Shown here one piece after another: positions 9,319 to 22,213 of a stretch of DNA of 64,000 nucleotides. Positions within the stretch are counted from its first letter, which is position 1, and each line of letters begins with the position of its first letter. The position numbers and the translations under genes are program-made. The DNA lies in contig NZ_JACEFA010000001.1 in assembly GCF_014083865.1 (NCBI RefSeq), positions 62,001-126,000 on the forward strand, in the 5' to 3' direction. The notes beneath the pieces were generated by a model, which worked only from the letters and a program-made list of their open reading frames with translations, was not told the DNA's origin and searched no databases. This DNA comes from Paraliobacillus salinarum (GTDB lineage: Bacteria > Bacillota > Bacilli > Bacillales > Amphibacillaceae).

Positions 9319-12300
9319 ATAAAATACTTGTTATTGGATCAGGACCAATTATTATTGGTCAAGCTGCGGAATTTGATTACTCAGGCACACAAGCATGTCA
9401 AGCCTTAAGAGAAGAAGGCTACACAGTGATTCTTGCAAACTCTAATCCTGCAACAATTATGACGGATGCTACTATAGCAGATACCGTATATATGGAACCA
9501 TTGACTGTAGATTTTTTGGCAAAAATTATTCGCAAAGAAAAACCAGATGCCATTTTACCAACGTTAGGGGGGCAAACAGGTCTTAACTTAGCTGTTGAAC
9601 TTGAAGAAAATGGAATCCTGGCAGCGAATAACACAGAATTACTTGGGACGTCATTAGAAGCTATTCAACTAGCAGAAGACAGGGAAAAGTTCCGAAATCT
9701 AATGCATGAACTAAATGAACCTGTGCCAGAAAGTCAAATCGTTACGACTGTTGATCAAGCTGTTCAATTCGCAGGCGAAATTGGCTTTCCTTTAATTGTT
9801 AGACCGGCTTATACGTTAGGTGGAACAGGTGGAGGTATGTGTTACAACCTAGAAGAACTAAAATCGATCACTCGAAATGGCTTAGCTTTGTCACCTGTAA
9901 ATCAATGTTTAATCGAACGAAATATTGCTGGTTTTAAAGAAATAGAATATGAAGTGATGCGCGATAAGAATGATCAAGCGATTGTTGTTTGTAATATGGA
10001 AAATATTGATCCAGTAGGTGTACATACAGGTGATTCTATCGTAGTTGCTCCTTCACAAACATTAAGTGATAGAGAGTATCAACTACTGCGCAATGCATCT
10101 TTAAAAATCATCCGAGCGCTAGAAATCCAAGGTGGATGTAATGTTCAGTTAGCACTAGATCCGGATAGCTTTGATTATTACATTATCGAAGTTAATCCAA
10201 GAGTTAGTCGTTCGTCTGCGCTTGCTTCTAAAGCTACAGGTTACCCAATTGCAAAAATAGCAGCAAAAATAGCAATTGGTTTAACACTAGATGAAATTAA
10301 AAACCCGATCACGAAAACAACCTATGCAGCATTTGAACCTGCTCTAGATTATGTAGTAACAAAGTTTCCTAGATTTCCATTTGATAAATTTACTGCAGGA
10401 AACAGAACACTAGGGACGCAGATGAAAGCTACAGGCGAAGTAATGGCAATTGGTAGAACTTTCGAAGAATCTTTTCTGAAAGCCATTCGTTCCCTTGATA
10501 TTAGTGAAGAGGACTTTCATCTACCTTATCTAACAGATAAATCTAATGATCAGTTATTAGAAAAATTACTGCAACTAGATGATGAACGCGTGTATGTTAT
10601 AGCCGAGCTTATGCGACGTGACATGTCCATAGATAAAATTCATCATCTGACAAAAATAGATTTTTATTTTCTATGGAAATTACACAATATTATTTCAATG
10701 GAAAAGAAACTATCTGAAGCTCCACAATCAATAGAAAGATTAAGAGAAGCGAAAGAAATAGGCTTTTCAGATGAGCAGATTTCGAGAATGTGGAAGGTGG
10801 AAGTTGATAACATTTATCAACAACGTATGAATGAAAAGATTTTACCTGTATATAAGATGGTAGATACATGTGCAGCCGAATTTGAATCTGCTACACCATA
10901 TTACTATAGTACGTATGAAGATGAACAAGAGTCTATCATCTCTAATCGTAAAAAAGTGTTGGTACTAGGTTCAGGACCAATTAGAATAGGCCAGGGTATT
11001 GAATTTGATTATGCAACGGTACATTCTGTAATAGCTTTAAAAGAGGCTGGGTTTGAAGCGATTATTTTAAACAACAATCCAGAAACAGTATCAACTGATT
11101 TTAGTGTATCAGATAAACTTTATTTCGAACCGTTAACGTTAGAAGATGTCATGCATGTAGTGGAATTAGAAAAGCCACTTGGTGTTATTGTGCAATTTGG
11201 TGGACAAACAGCGATTAATCTAGCAGAAGGGTTAGAACGAAGAGGTGTCAGTATTTTAGGATCGGCACTAGAGGCAATAGATGTTGCAGAGGATCGTGAT
11301 AAGTTTGAGCAAATGCTGTCACGTATTGATGTTCCGCAACCTAAAGGGAAAAGCGTAAAACAGCTAGATCAAGCGAAGGAAGCTGCAAACGAGATAGGAT
11401 ATCCGGTGTTAGTACGCCCTTCTTATGTTATTGGTGGAAGCCAAATGGAGATTGTATATAGTGATGAGGAGCTTTTTGCTTACTTAGAGAAAAATACAAA
11501 AATGAAACATAAACACCCAGTACTTATAGATAAATATTTAACTGGAATCGAGGTAGAAGTTGATGCGATTAGTGATGGAGAGACAACGGTGATCCCGGGA
11601 ATAATGGAACACATTGAACGTGCTGGCGTTCATTCTGGAGATTCCATAGCAGTATATCCAACACAACGTCTTAAACCAGAAATTAAACAAGAGATAATTG
11701 ATATAACGATAAAAATCGCAAAAGAAATGTGTGTGAAAGGATTAATTAATATTCAATTTGTTGTGCATCACGATGCTGTTTATGTGTTAGAGGTTAATCC
11801 TCGTGCAAGTAGAACAATTCCGTTCCTTAGTAAAATAACAGGCGTTACGATGGCTAAAATAGCAACAAAATGTATTATGGGTGAATTATTAAAGGAAATG
11901 GGTTACCAAGATGGTTTGCTAGATGAGCCAGAACATGTGTCAGTAAAAGTACCTGTATTTTCTTTTAATAAATTACGAAGTGTGGACATCACGCTTGGTC
12001 CTGAAATGAAATCGACTGGTGAAGCAATTGGAAGAGATAAAACTTTGGAAAAGGCACTTTACAAAGGATTAATTGCATCTGGGTTAAACATCCCAATGGA
12101 AGGATCAGTGTTATTGACTGTTGCAAATAAAGATAAACAGGAAGCGGCTGAAATAGCAAAAAGATTTCATCAATTAGGCTTTCAATTATTTGCAACAGAG
12201 GGGACAGCATCCCATTTATCAAACAACCAATTACCAGTGACTACTGTTGGGAAGATAGGAACAGGAGAAAAAAATGTACTGTCTATTATCGAGAATGGAG

Positions 12301-12493
12301 AAGTACAATTTGTTATTAATACACTCAATTCTGGTAAGCGTCCTAGATCAGATGGATTTCGCATTCGTCGAGAAGCGGTGGAGCACGGTATTGCATGTTT
12401 AACTAGCTTAGATACAGCAACTGCAATTTTAAATGTGATTGATTCGACGACATTTTCTGCACAGCCAGCAGTAGTAAATCAAGAGGTGATCAG

Positions 12494-12497
<4 letters not shown>
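9297..12497 (+). CDS. carB: Carbamoyl phosphate synthase, pyrimidine-specific, large subunit
   Basis: A full-length 1066-residue protein with the internal duplication of the family: two ATP-grasp halves, each opening with a GSGPI segment ([20 protein letters not shown]-like, then [17 protein letters not shown]), followed by a C-terminal MGS-like allosteric domain. It makes carbamoyl phosphate from bicarbonate, ammonia and two ATP. The start overlaps carA by 22 bases and is preceded by AAGGAG. In Bacillus terms it is pyrAB. Confidence 0.96.
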
Positions 12498-14867
<2,370 letters not shown>

Positions 14868-14881
<14 letters not shown>

Positions 14882-15485
14882 ACAATTAGCAAACGACTTA
14901 TATCAAATAAAAGCAGTTCAAATCAAGCCAGATCGTTCATTTACATGGACATCAGGAATAAAATCACCGATCTATTGTGATAACCGATTAACATTATCCT
15001 ATCCTGATATTCGAAATAAAATTGCAGATGCTTTTGTAGAAGCAGTAAAACAATTAGAAGAACAGCCTGATTGTATTGCTGGTTGTGCAACTGCGGGGAT
15101 TCCTCATGCGGCATGGTTAGCTGAAAAGTTAAATTTACCAATGACTTATGTACGTTCCAAGCCAAAAGGACATGGAAAAGGAAATCAAATTGAAGGTAAA
15201 GTGACAAGCGGACAAAAAGTAGTTGTTATTGAAGATCTTATTTCTACAGGTGGGTCTGCGATTGAAGCTGCAGAGGCTTTACGTAAAGAAGGGGTAGAAG
15301 TATTAGCTGTTATTGCAATTTTTACTTATGGATTGTCACATGCTAATCGTTCATTTGAAGCACATGATCTTGCCTTACATACACTAACTAATTTTGATAC
15401 ACTTGTACATCATTTATTAGAAGAAAATAAGATTAACAACGAAGAGTACCAAAGCTTAATCGAATGGAGAAATGAACTAGGCTAG
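14868..15485 (+). CDS. pyrE: Orotate phosphoribosyltransferase
   Basis: A 205-residue type I phosphoribosyltransferase that makes OMP from orotate and PRPP. The PRPP motif VVVIEDLISTGGS is clear, and YVRSKPKGHGKGNQIEG is the flexible catalytic loop. The ATG at 14868 follows GGAGTG and overlaps pyrF by 14 bases. It is the last gene of the operon, followed by a long stem-loop terminator. Confidence 0.95.
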
Positions 15486-15512
15486 AAAAAATAATCAACC
15501 AAAATAAAAAAG

Positions 15513-15576
15513 AAAGCCGATTAATAATTCGTCAAGGAAACTCGCGCTACTTGTACAATGATCAATCGGCTTTTTG
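15513..15576. terminator. Bidirectional terminator between pyrE and the convergent FUSC gene
   Basis: AAAGCCGATT (15513-15522) pairs perfectly with AATCGGCTTT (15564-15573). Pairing continues imperfectly inwards through ATT/AAT blocks to CAAG/CTTG, giving arms of about 24 nt around a 13-nt loop. T-runs follow on the plus strand (TTTTTG) and on the minus strand (a T-rich stretch opposite 15496-15512), so it can end transcripts from both sides. Confidence 0.85.
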
Positions 15577-15594
15577 TATTATTTATCTATTTAA

Positions 15595-17502
15595 TTAGTT
15601 ATTTTTCTGAATTTGTTGCACTTCTAAAGTAATATCTAGCATGATACTCCATGTGATTTTTCTATCAGTATATCGTACCGATGTTATTTGATTCTCAATT
15701 TCCAAAATTAACGAAGTATCAAATGTGTTGTTTTCTAAATGCTTAGATAATTGTTCAATACGAGTAATTAGTTGTGCAAGTAAGTCTTTTTTAAGTTCGT
15801 GTGCATCAATCCATTGATATAATTCATACAGATTAGACGCTAGTAGGCGATAATGGAGCAACCATGGCGCGTCTAAGTTTTGGTTATTTAACTTTAATCT
15901 GTCTTCGATCATATTGGTAATGATCAACATGTTCATAGCACTATGCTTGTTGTCATCACCTCGAACATTGCCTCTTAGTTCGTTCAGCATTGCTAAAATT
16001 GTATCGTCATACATGTCTTTTAAATCTTGATTGCTATCCTCTAGATCATATTTAAAGACAAACTGGTTAATTAACAATGCTAGTATAACTCCAAATATAA
16101 CCATAGCAATTCTTTCAATTGTTAGAAAAGGAGTAGTCTCAGTTGCTAACGCTACACCACCAATTGCGGTAAATGTAACTATAATTGTACTGTATCGATA
16201 TACTTTAATAAAATTCATTAAGTAACCAGCGATCATTAATATAATCGATCTTGACAGCTCACTATCAAATAACGTAAACAGAACACTAATCAGAATTGCA
16301 CCGACAAATGTTGCAAAAATACGATCTTGCATTTTTCTTTTTGATTGCTCGAAAATTGGAATGATCACAGATAAAACAGTGAATAAGATCCAACGTCCCT
16401 CATTTAAATCGAAAAAGTCTGTTATGAACGCACCAATAGTAATTGCCAATGCAATTCTAACGGCATAGGAGAATTTAATGGATGTTGTATGATGCGCGGT
16501 TTTTCCACCCAACGTAAACTGCTTGAATTTTGTTGGAATCTGTTCAAATTTTTCCACGACATCGTAATGGGATCTGTCCAAGGCTCGAATTGCGATTAAA
16601 TCTTCTTTAAGAAATGCGATGTTACTTAGCAGGCGTAAAACAAATAGCGTGTTAATCTCTTTGTCGTCATATTTATTAAGGATAGTATTAAATGCATCAT
16701 CTAATTCTTTCGCTGTTTTTGTGTCATCAATTCCATTACATACAAGTGTTAAGCATTGATGTAAGTCATCTAGTATCTCGTGATCGATTTCTTCTTTGGT
16801 TAAATCTGATAACAGTAGATTTATTTTATCAAATGATGCAGATAAATTTAATTTAAGACGTCCTTCTTTTGTTAAATAAAAGTCTTCTTCTCTCTTGTCA
16901 TAAATCATGTTTCGCAAACTATTAATATCTGATGCAATTTGTTCATAGATCTCAGTTGTGTCCTCATTGTTCTTAAATTGCTCGACTTTTTGAATTAAAG
17001 AAGTTGCTATTGTTTTTATTTTTTTGTCTCCATTTTTCTTCACACGGTTACGGTTAACAAGCATTTGTAACCCCATGATAGCAATACCACCAAATACTAA
17101 TGATGCTAACCGTAAAGGTATTTCACTAACCGTAACGGGTGTAGATAAAAGAAAGATGTATTGTAAAGAGAATGGAAAATAAAGTGGGTTTTTTAAGTTA
17201 AAAATTAACAAATAACTAATTACAAACATGGCAATAAAGTTAATGGGTATACCAAGCCAGACATTAAATCCTGCTAAAAAAGCTGCGATACCAATAAATA
17301 AGTTTAATGAAATTAGTTTAAAAGTATTTGTTATCGGGTGAGCGGTTAAATCACGCTCTAAAAACATAAGCATTGCGGTAATTGTTGAAACACCAATCAG
17401 GAAGTTTTCTTTACCAAAAGCTGCACTAAAAGCAAAGATAAATAACATAATCCCTAAAAAGAGTAGAGTGTTAAATTGAATAGATTTTTTTGTGATTTTC
17501 AT
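15595..17502 (-). CDS. FUSC-like integral membrane protein (fusaric acid resistance / aromatic acid exporter type)
   Basis: About 635 residues in a repeated layout: a hydrophobic block of several membrane segments (about 10-145), a polar helical cytosolic region (about 145-345), a second hydrophobic block (about 345-480, including a GRWILFTVLSVIIP-like segment), and a polar C-terminal tail. This two-block organisation is that of the FUSC/YccS-like superfamily, whose members are proposed to export aromatic compounds. The substrate is unknown. The start is uncertain: ATG at 17502 has GAGG 12 bases upstream, while ATGs at 17511 and 17520 are alternatives with poorer spacing. It lies with rqcH in a minus-strand block. 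Confidence 0.65.
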   Translation of the reverse strand: MKITKKSIQFNTLLFLGIMLFIFAFSAAFGKENFLIGVSTITAMLMFLERDLTAHPITNTFKLISLNLFIGIAAFLAGFNVWLGIPINFIAMFVISYLLIFNLKNPLYFPFSLQYIFLLSTPVTVSEIPLRLASLVFGGIAIMGLQMLVNRNRVKKNGDKKIKTIATSLIQKVEQFKNNEDTTEIYEQIASDINSLRNMIYDKREEDFYLTKEGRLKLNLSASFDKINLLLSDLTKEEIDHEILDDLHQCLTLVCNGIDDTKTAKELDDAFNTILNKYDDKEINTLFVLRLLSNIAFLKEDLIAIRALDRSHYDVVEKFEQIPTKFKQFTLGGKTAHHTTSIKFSYAVRIALAITIGAFITDFFDLNEGRWILFTVLSVIIPIFEQSKRKMQDRIFATFVGAILISVLFTLFDSELSRSIILMIAGYLMNFIKVYRYSTIIVTFTAIGGVALATETTPFLTIERIAMVIFGVILALLINQFVFKYDLEDSNQDLKDMYDDTILAMLNELRGNVRGDDNKHSAMNMLIITNMIEDRLKLNNQNLDAPWLLHYRLLASNLYELYQWIDAHELKKDLLAQLITRIEQLSKHLENNTFDTSLILEIENQITSVRYTDRKITWSIMLDITLEVQQIQKNN

Positions 17503-17562
17503 TGTTTGCATTTTCCTCATTTTGTATTTTGCTTACTATTAATGTAACAAAATGCTAATTTA

Positions 17563-17599
17563 AAAATAGTATAATGCTACAGTAGCATTATACTATTTT
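17563..17599. repeat. Perfect 18-1-18 palindrome between rqcH and the FUSC gene
   Basis: AAAATAGTATAATGCTAC (17563-17580), one central base (17581), then its exact reverse complement to 17599. Read on the minus strand it lies 50 bases after the rqcH stop and is followed by TTTTT then AAATTAG, so it can be an AT-rich terminator for rqcH. It also lies about 60 bp before the FUSC start and contains TATAAT on both strands, so it could instead be an operator-promoter. Confidence 0.75.
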
Positions 17600-17649
17600 A
17601 CACATTTCTTTAATTGATGCAAATAATATACTTATTGTATCTAATTACT

Positions 17650-19362
17650 CTATTTTAATTTCTTTAAGCTATTTAAAAAAGATTCATTTGGAGTTACAAA
17701 TAGGGTTTTTTGATTATCATAAGTAACATAACCAGGCTTTGCACCATTTGGTTTTTTTACATAACGTATTTCAGTATAATCAACCGGCACAGAGGAAGAA
17801 GATTTAGCTTTGCTGAATAAAGCTGCTAATTGACTTGCTTCGGCCAGCGTTTCTTCAGATGGTGTATTTCCACGAATAACAACATGTGATCCAGGAATAT
17901 CCTTTGTATGCAGCCAAATATCAGTTCTAGCTGCTAATCGAGTAGTGAGGTATTCATTTTGTTTATTGTTTCGCCCAACATAAATCGTTGTTCCATCACT
18001 GGACATGAACTTCTCGGGCTCGGGTTTTTTTGGTTTATTGTTTTTCTTACGTGCTTTAGCTCGCTTTCTAATATACCCTTGTTCTTTCAGTTCATCACGT
18101 ATTTCCTCAATATCTTGCTCCCTAGCGACTTCAATTTGCTGCATGATTTCTTCCAAATATAAAATTTCCTGTTCGGCCTTTTGAATTTCAATTTCTACTT
18201 TAACTTTTGACGTTTTTAATTTTTGATAAGTCTTAAAATATGCTTGCGTATTTTGACTAGGTGTTTTGTTTGGATCAAGCGGGATAGTGATTTCTTTTTG
18301 TTCTGGATCATAATAGTTTAATACAACTGCTTCTTTATCGCCGCTTGAGATATTATGCATATGTGCTGTTAATAGTTCCCCGTAGCGTTGATAATCATCT
18401 GCTTTCTCAGCTTTCTTAAGTGTCTGTTCTTGTTTTTTAATTTTACGTTTGTTCTTGTCAATTTCATTTTTTAATAGACGAAGTAAATCACCTGCTTGTT
18501 GCTTAACTCTATCACGTTCAGCTTTGCCAGAGTAAAAAGCATCAAGCATGATACTCGTACTAGCAAATAGATTTTTTTCTGACTTTATGTGTGTTAGCGG
18601 TAATACATAGAAATCTTCTTTTTTATTCTGATAAATACATGGCTCAAAATTATCTTCGTTGATGCTAGACATTAATTGATTAAAAGCAGTTTCATAATCA
18701 GTTAAAGAACCTAGGTTAGCACGGTGAACAATTTCTTTAGCTAATAAAGGTGAGATTCCCATAAAAGATTCAACAATTTGTTGATCAATTTTACCTGCAT
18801 TAAGATCTAATTTTTTACGAAATGCATCTGTTTCAGTACTTAACGGATTTGTTTTTCCTTGATTTGGCGGCAGAATGTATGGTTGCCCTGGTAGAACGGT
18901 TCGATGTCTACTTTGAGAGGGAGATACATGCTTAATACTATCAAGTACATGCCCCTTATCTTGATCAATAAGAATAATGTTACTATGTTTCCCCATAACT
19001 TCCATCACTAACGTTTTTCTAGTTTCATCGCCGATTTCATTCCTTACTTTAAAAGAAAAGAACACAACACGCTCATTTTCATGTTGTTCGACTGCTTCAA
19101 TAAATCCACCGGCTAGATGTTTACGTAGAAGCATACAAAACATTGGTGGTTCTGTTGGGTTTTGATAGATATCTTCCGTTAAGTGGAATCTTGCGTAACT
19201 TGGATGAGCAGACAATAGTAAGGATTTATTTTTCCCTTGTGTACGTATAGTCAAAATTAATTCCGTTTGTGTTGGTTGATATATTTTCAATACTCTACCT
19301 GTTTCTATATTTTGTTGTAATTCTCTTGTCATTGCACGTGTTACCACACCATCGAATGTCAC
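17650..19362 (-). CDS. rqcH: Rqc2 homologue RqcH (NFACT protein; YloA/FbpA family)
   Basis: A 570-residue NFACT protein: an N-terminal domain beginning FDGVVTRAM, central coiled coil (about 275-430), and a C-terminal NFACT-R domain with YVGRNNKQN and DIWLHTKDIPGSHVVIRG-type motif. RqcH binds stalled 50S subunits and recruits Ala-tRNA to add C-terminal alanine tails for degradation; older annotations call it a fibronectin-binding protein. GTG at 19362 is chosen because GAGGTGAT ends four bases upstream with the core spaced eight; a GTG at 19371 falls inside that site. It is divergent from the Ca2+ ATPase gene. Confidence 0.9.
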   Translation of the reverse strand: MTFDGVVTRAMTRELQQNIETGRVLKIYQPTQTELILTIRTQGKNKSLLLSAHPSYARFHLTEDIYQNPTEPPMFCMLLRKHLAGGFIEAVEQHENERVVFFSFKVRNEIGDETRKTLVMEVMGKHSNIILIDQDKGHVLDSIKHVSPSQSRHRTVLPGQPYILPPNQGKTNPLSTETDAFRKKLDLNAGKIDQQIVESFMGISPLLAKEIVHRANLGSLTDYETAFNQLMSSINEDNFEPCIYQNKKEDFYVLPLTHIKSEKNLFASTSIMLDAFYSGKAERDRVKQQAGDLLRLLKNEIDKNKRKIKKQEQTLKKAEKADDYQRYGELLTAHMHNISSGDKEAVVLNYYDPEQKEITIPLDPNKTPSQNTQAYFKTYQKLKTSKVKVEIEIQKAEQEILYLEEIMQQIEVAREQDIEEIRDELKEQGYIRKRAKARKKNNKPKKPEPEKFMSSDGTTIYVGRNNKQNEYLTTRLAARTDIWLHTKDIPGSHVVIRGNTPSEETLAEASQLAALFSKAKSSSSVPVDYTEIRYVKKPNGAKPGYVTYDNQKTLFVTPNESFLNSLKKLK

Positions 19363-19449
19363 TTTTATCACCTCATGAACATATTATACATTTTTTACTC
19401 CTATTCTGCATAGATTTGATTAGGAGCGAATGTAATGGAGGAATGCGAA

Positions 19450-22104
19450 GTGAAATGGTATCAATTAAATGAACGTGAATTAATGGACAAGCTTTCAACG
19501 AATCAAGTAAAAGGGATAACGGATGATATTGCAGCAGCTCGGTTAAAAAAATTCGGTTTAAATCAACTAAATCAGAAACAACGTTCTTCGCTTCTTTTTT
19601 TATTTTTGAAGCAATTTCAAGATTTTATGGTGTTGGTGTTGTTAGCGGCGACTTTATTGTCAGGTTTATTAGGTGAATATGTAGATGCAATTGCAATTAT
19701 CGTTATTGTATTGATGAATAGTATACTAGGTTTTTTTCAAGAACAAAAAGCAGAGAAATCATTGGCGAAGTTGAAAGAACTTTCTGCTCCTGTGGCACAT
19801 GTATTAAGAAGCGGAGAATGGAAGGCTATTCCTTCTACAGATGTCGTCGTAGGAGATATCATTAAATTATCAAGTGGTGACAGAATTGTTGCTGATATGC
19901 GGATCATTAATGAAAGAAGTCTAGAGATTGAGGAGTCTGCATTAACTGGAGAATCTGTACCAGTAAATAAAACTGCTAATAAAATTGATGAAGATCATAT
20001 TGAATTTGCCGATCAACATAATATGGCTTATATGGGTACTTTAGTAACAAAAGGAAGTGGACTAGCAGTTGTTGTCGCTACTGGTATGGAGACAGTGATG
20101 GGGCAAATTGCAGATTTATTGGTAAATACAAAAGCTCAACCAACACCATTAGAGAGAAGATTAGAAAGTTTAGGTAAGATTTTAATTGTAATTGCTCTAT
20201 TTTTAACGGCAATGGTAGTTGCAGTTGGGATCTGGCAAGGCCACCCACTATACGACATGTTTCTTTCAGGAATATCTTTAGCAGTTGCTGCAATTCCAGA
20301 GGGGTTACCTGCGATTGTTACTGTAGCACTTTCACTAGGTGTGCAACGAATGATCAAAAAGAAAGCAATTGTTCGAAAACTTTCTGCGGTTGAAACGTTA
20401 GGAAATACAACAGTTATTTGTTCAGATAAGACAGGTACATTAACTGAAAATAAAATGACTGTGAAGCAATTGTATACAAACCATCAATTAATGGAAGTCA
20501 CTGGTGATGGCCATGAGTTAAAGGGAAACTTTTATGTGAATCAACAGAAAACACAACATAGATTAATAAAAGAAGCGTTGTTGTATGGAATGTTGTGCAG
20601 TCATGCATCAATAAAAAAACAAAAAAATAAATGGGTGATGGATGGTGACCCTACTGAAATTGCATTGTTAGTAGCCGCACATAAAGCTAATCTAAATGAA
20701 CAGTCACTTCAATCATATAGAATTATAGATGAAATTGCATTTGATTCAGATCGAAAGCGAATGACTGTTATTGTTGAAGATGACTCAAAAAGACGATTTG
20801 CGATTACGAAAGGTGCACCAGATGTTCTGTTACCTCGAACAAATTATATTCTTGATGAGCAAGGAAGAAGGCCAATTACTAGTAAAGACAGCAATAAAAT
20901 AAATCAACAAATCGACGATATGGCTGCTAATGCATTGCGAACAATTGCCATATGTATTAAACCACTATCAACCGAATCATTAAGAAATCACCAGTCTATT
21001 GAAAATAATTTAACTTTTGTTGGCCTAGCGGGAATTATTGATCCACCAAGAAAAGAAGTAAAGCAAGCGATCAAAGCGTGTAAGGATGCAGGTATAAAAA
21101 CTGTAATGATTACAGGCGACCATGCAAAGACTGCAACTGCTATAGCAAAACAATTACATTTAATTAATAAAGAAGATGCTGTTTTAACTGGTTTTCAACT
21201 TAATCAAATGTCTGATCAAGCTTTATCTGAAAAAATTGATGATATTTATGTATTCGCTCGCGTTACACCCACACACAAATTACGAATTGTTCAAGCATTA
21301 CAGCAAAAAGGCCATATTGTAGCAATGACTGGCGATGGTGTGAATGATGCACCAGCATTAAAAGCAAGTGATATCGGTATTAGTATGGGGATTGCGGGCA
21401 CTGATGTGGCCAAAGAAGCCTCATCTTTAGTGCTGTTAGATGATAATTTCATTACTATCGAAGCGGCAATTAAAGAAGGAAGAAATATTTATGAAAACAT
21501 TCGAAAATTCATTCGTTATTTACTAGCATCAAATGTGGGTGAGATATTAGTAATGCTGTTTGCGATTATGTTATCTTATCCTTTACCATTAATTCCAGTC
21601 CAAATCTTGTGGGTAAACTTAGTCACTGATGGGCTACCAGCAATGGCTTTGGGGTTAGATCAACCAGAGAAAAATGTAATGAAGATGCCTCCACGACCGG
21701 TAAAAGAAGGTATTTTTTCTAGGGGATTAGGTGTTAAAATCCTTACACGAGGTTTTATGATAGGATTAGTTACATTGTTCGCTTTTATGACAGCTTATCA
21801 AAATGATCCATTACATTTAACTTACGCACGAACGATCGCATTTACCACTTTAGTAATGGCCCAATTAATACATGTATTTGATTGTCGTAGCGAGCGTTCT
21901 GTATTTGCTAGAAATCCTTTTCAAAATTTGTATCTAATCATAGCAGTAATATCTTCCATCGCTTTATTGTTAGTAGTCATTTATTATCCACCATTACAAA
22001 TTATTTTTGAAACACTTCCAATCCGTTTAAATGATTTGATCTATGTAATAAGTATGGCCGCAATACCTACTGTATTATTTGGTTTTATACCAACAAAAAA
22101 ATAA
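19450..22104 (+). CDS. yloB: Cation-transporting P-type ATPase, calcium type (YloB-like)
   Basis: An 884-residue P2A-type ATPase. The N-terminal cation ATPase domain is followed by the TGES actuator motif (LTGESVPV), the membrane PEGLPA motif, the phosphorylation site CSDKTGTLTENKMT, the KGAPDVLL nucleotide-binding motif, the hinge TGDGVNDAPALK, and C-terminal membrane helices. PEGLPA and overall length fit SERCA-like Ca2+ pumps. The start is GTG at 19450, eight bases after GGAGG; the in-frame ATG at 19435 overlaps that GGAGG and is probably a decoy. Ca2+ specificity is inferred from family and synteny with yloB. Confidence 0.9.
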   Translation: MKWYQLNERELMDKLSTNQVKGITDDIAAARLKKFGLNQLNQKQRSSLLFLFLKQFQDFMVLVLLAATLLSGLLGEYVDAIAIIVIVLMNSILGFFQEQKAEKSLAKLKELSAPVAHVLRSGEWKAIPSTDVVVGDIIKLSSGDRIVADMRIINERSLEIEESALTGESVPVNKTANKIDEDHIEFADQHNMAYMGTLVTKGSGLAVVVATGMETVMGQIADLLVNTKAQPTPLERRLESLGKILIVIALFLTAMVVAVGIWQGHPLYDMFLSGISLAVAAIPEGLPAIVTVALSLGVQRMIKKKAIVRKLSAVETLGNTTVICSDKTGTLTENKMTVKQLYTNHQLMEVTGDGHELKGNFYVNQQKTQHRLIKEALLYGMLCSHASIKKQKNKWVMDGDPTEIALLVAAHKANLNEQSLQSYRIIDEIAFDSDRKRMTVIVEDDSKRRFAITKGAPDVLLPRTNYILDEQGRRPITSKDSNKINQQIDDMAANALRTIAICIKPLSTESLRNHQSIENNLTFVGLAGIIDPPRKEVKQAIKACKDAGIKTVMITGDHAKTATAIAKQLHLINKEDAVLTGFQLNQMSDQALSEKIDDIYVFARVTPTHKLRIVQALQQKGHIVAMTGDGVNDAPALKASDIGISMGIAGTDVAKEASSLVLLDDNFITIEAAIKEGRNIYENIRKFIRYLLASNVGEILVMLFAIMLSYPLPLIPVQILWVNLVTDGLPAMALGLDQPEKNVMKMPPRPVKEGIFSRGLGVKILTRGFMIGLVTLFAFMTAYQNDPLHLTYARTIAFTTLVMAQLIHVFDCRSERSVFARNPFQNLYLIIAVISSIALLLVVIYYPPLQIIFETLPIRLNDLIYVISMAAIPTVLFGFIPTKK

Positions 22105-22112
22105 CCAATTAG

Positions 22113-22149
22113 GAAAGTAGAAGGGGAATCTCCTATCTACTTTCTTTTT
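22113..22149 (+). terminator. Terminator after yloB
   Basis: GAAAGTAG (22113-22120) pairs with CTACTTTC (22137-22144), with inner GGGGA/TCCT pairing, followed by TTTTT. It isolates the ATPase gene from yloC. Confidence 0.8.
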
Positions 22150-22213
22150 AATTTGTTAAAATATATAGGTAGATAAGTGATTAAAAAACTCCTTTTATAA
22201 TGGATGTGATAAA

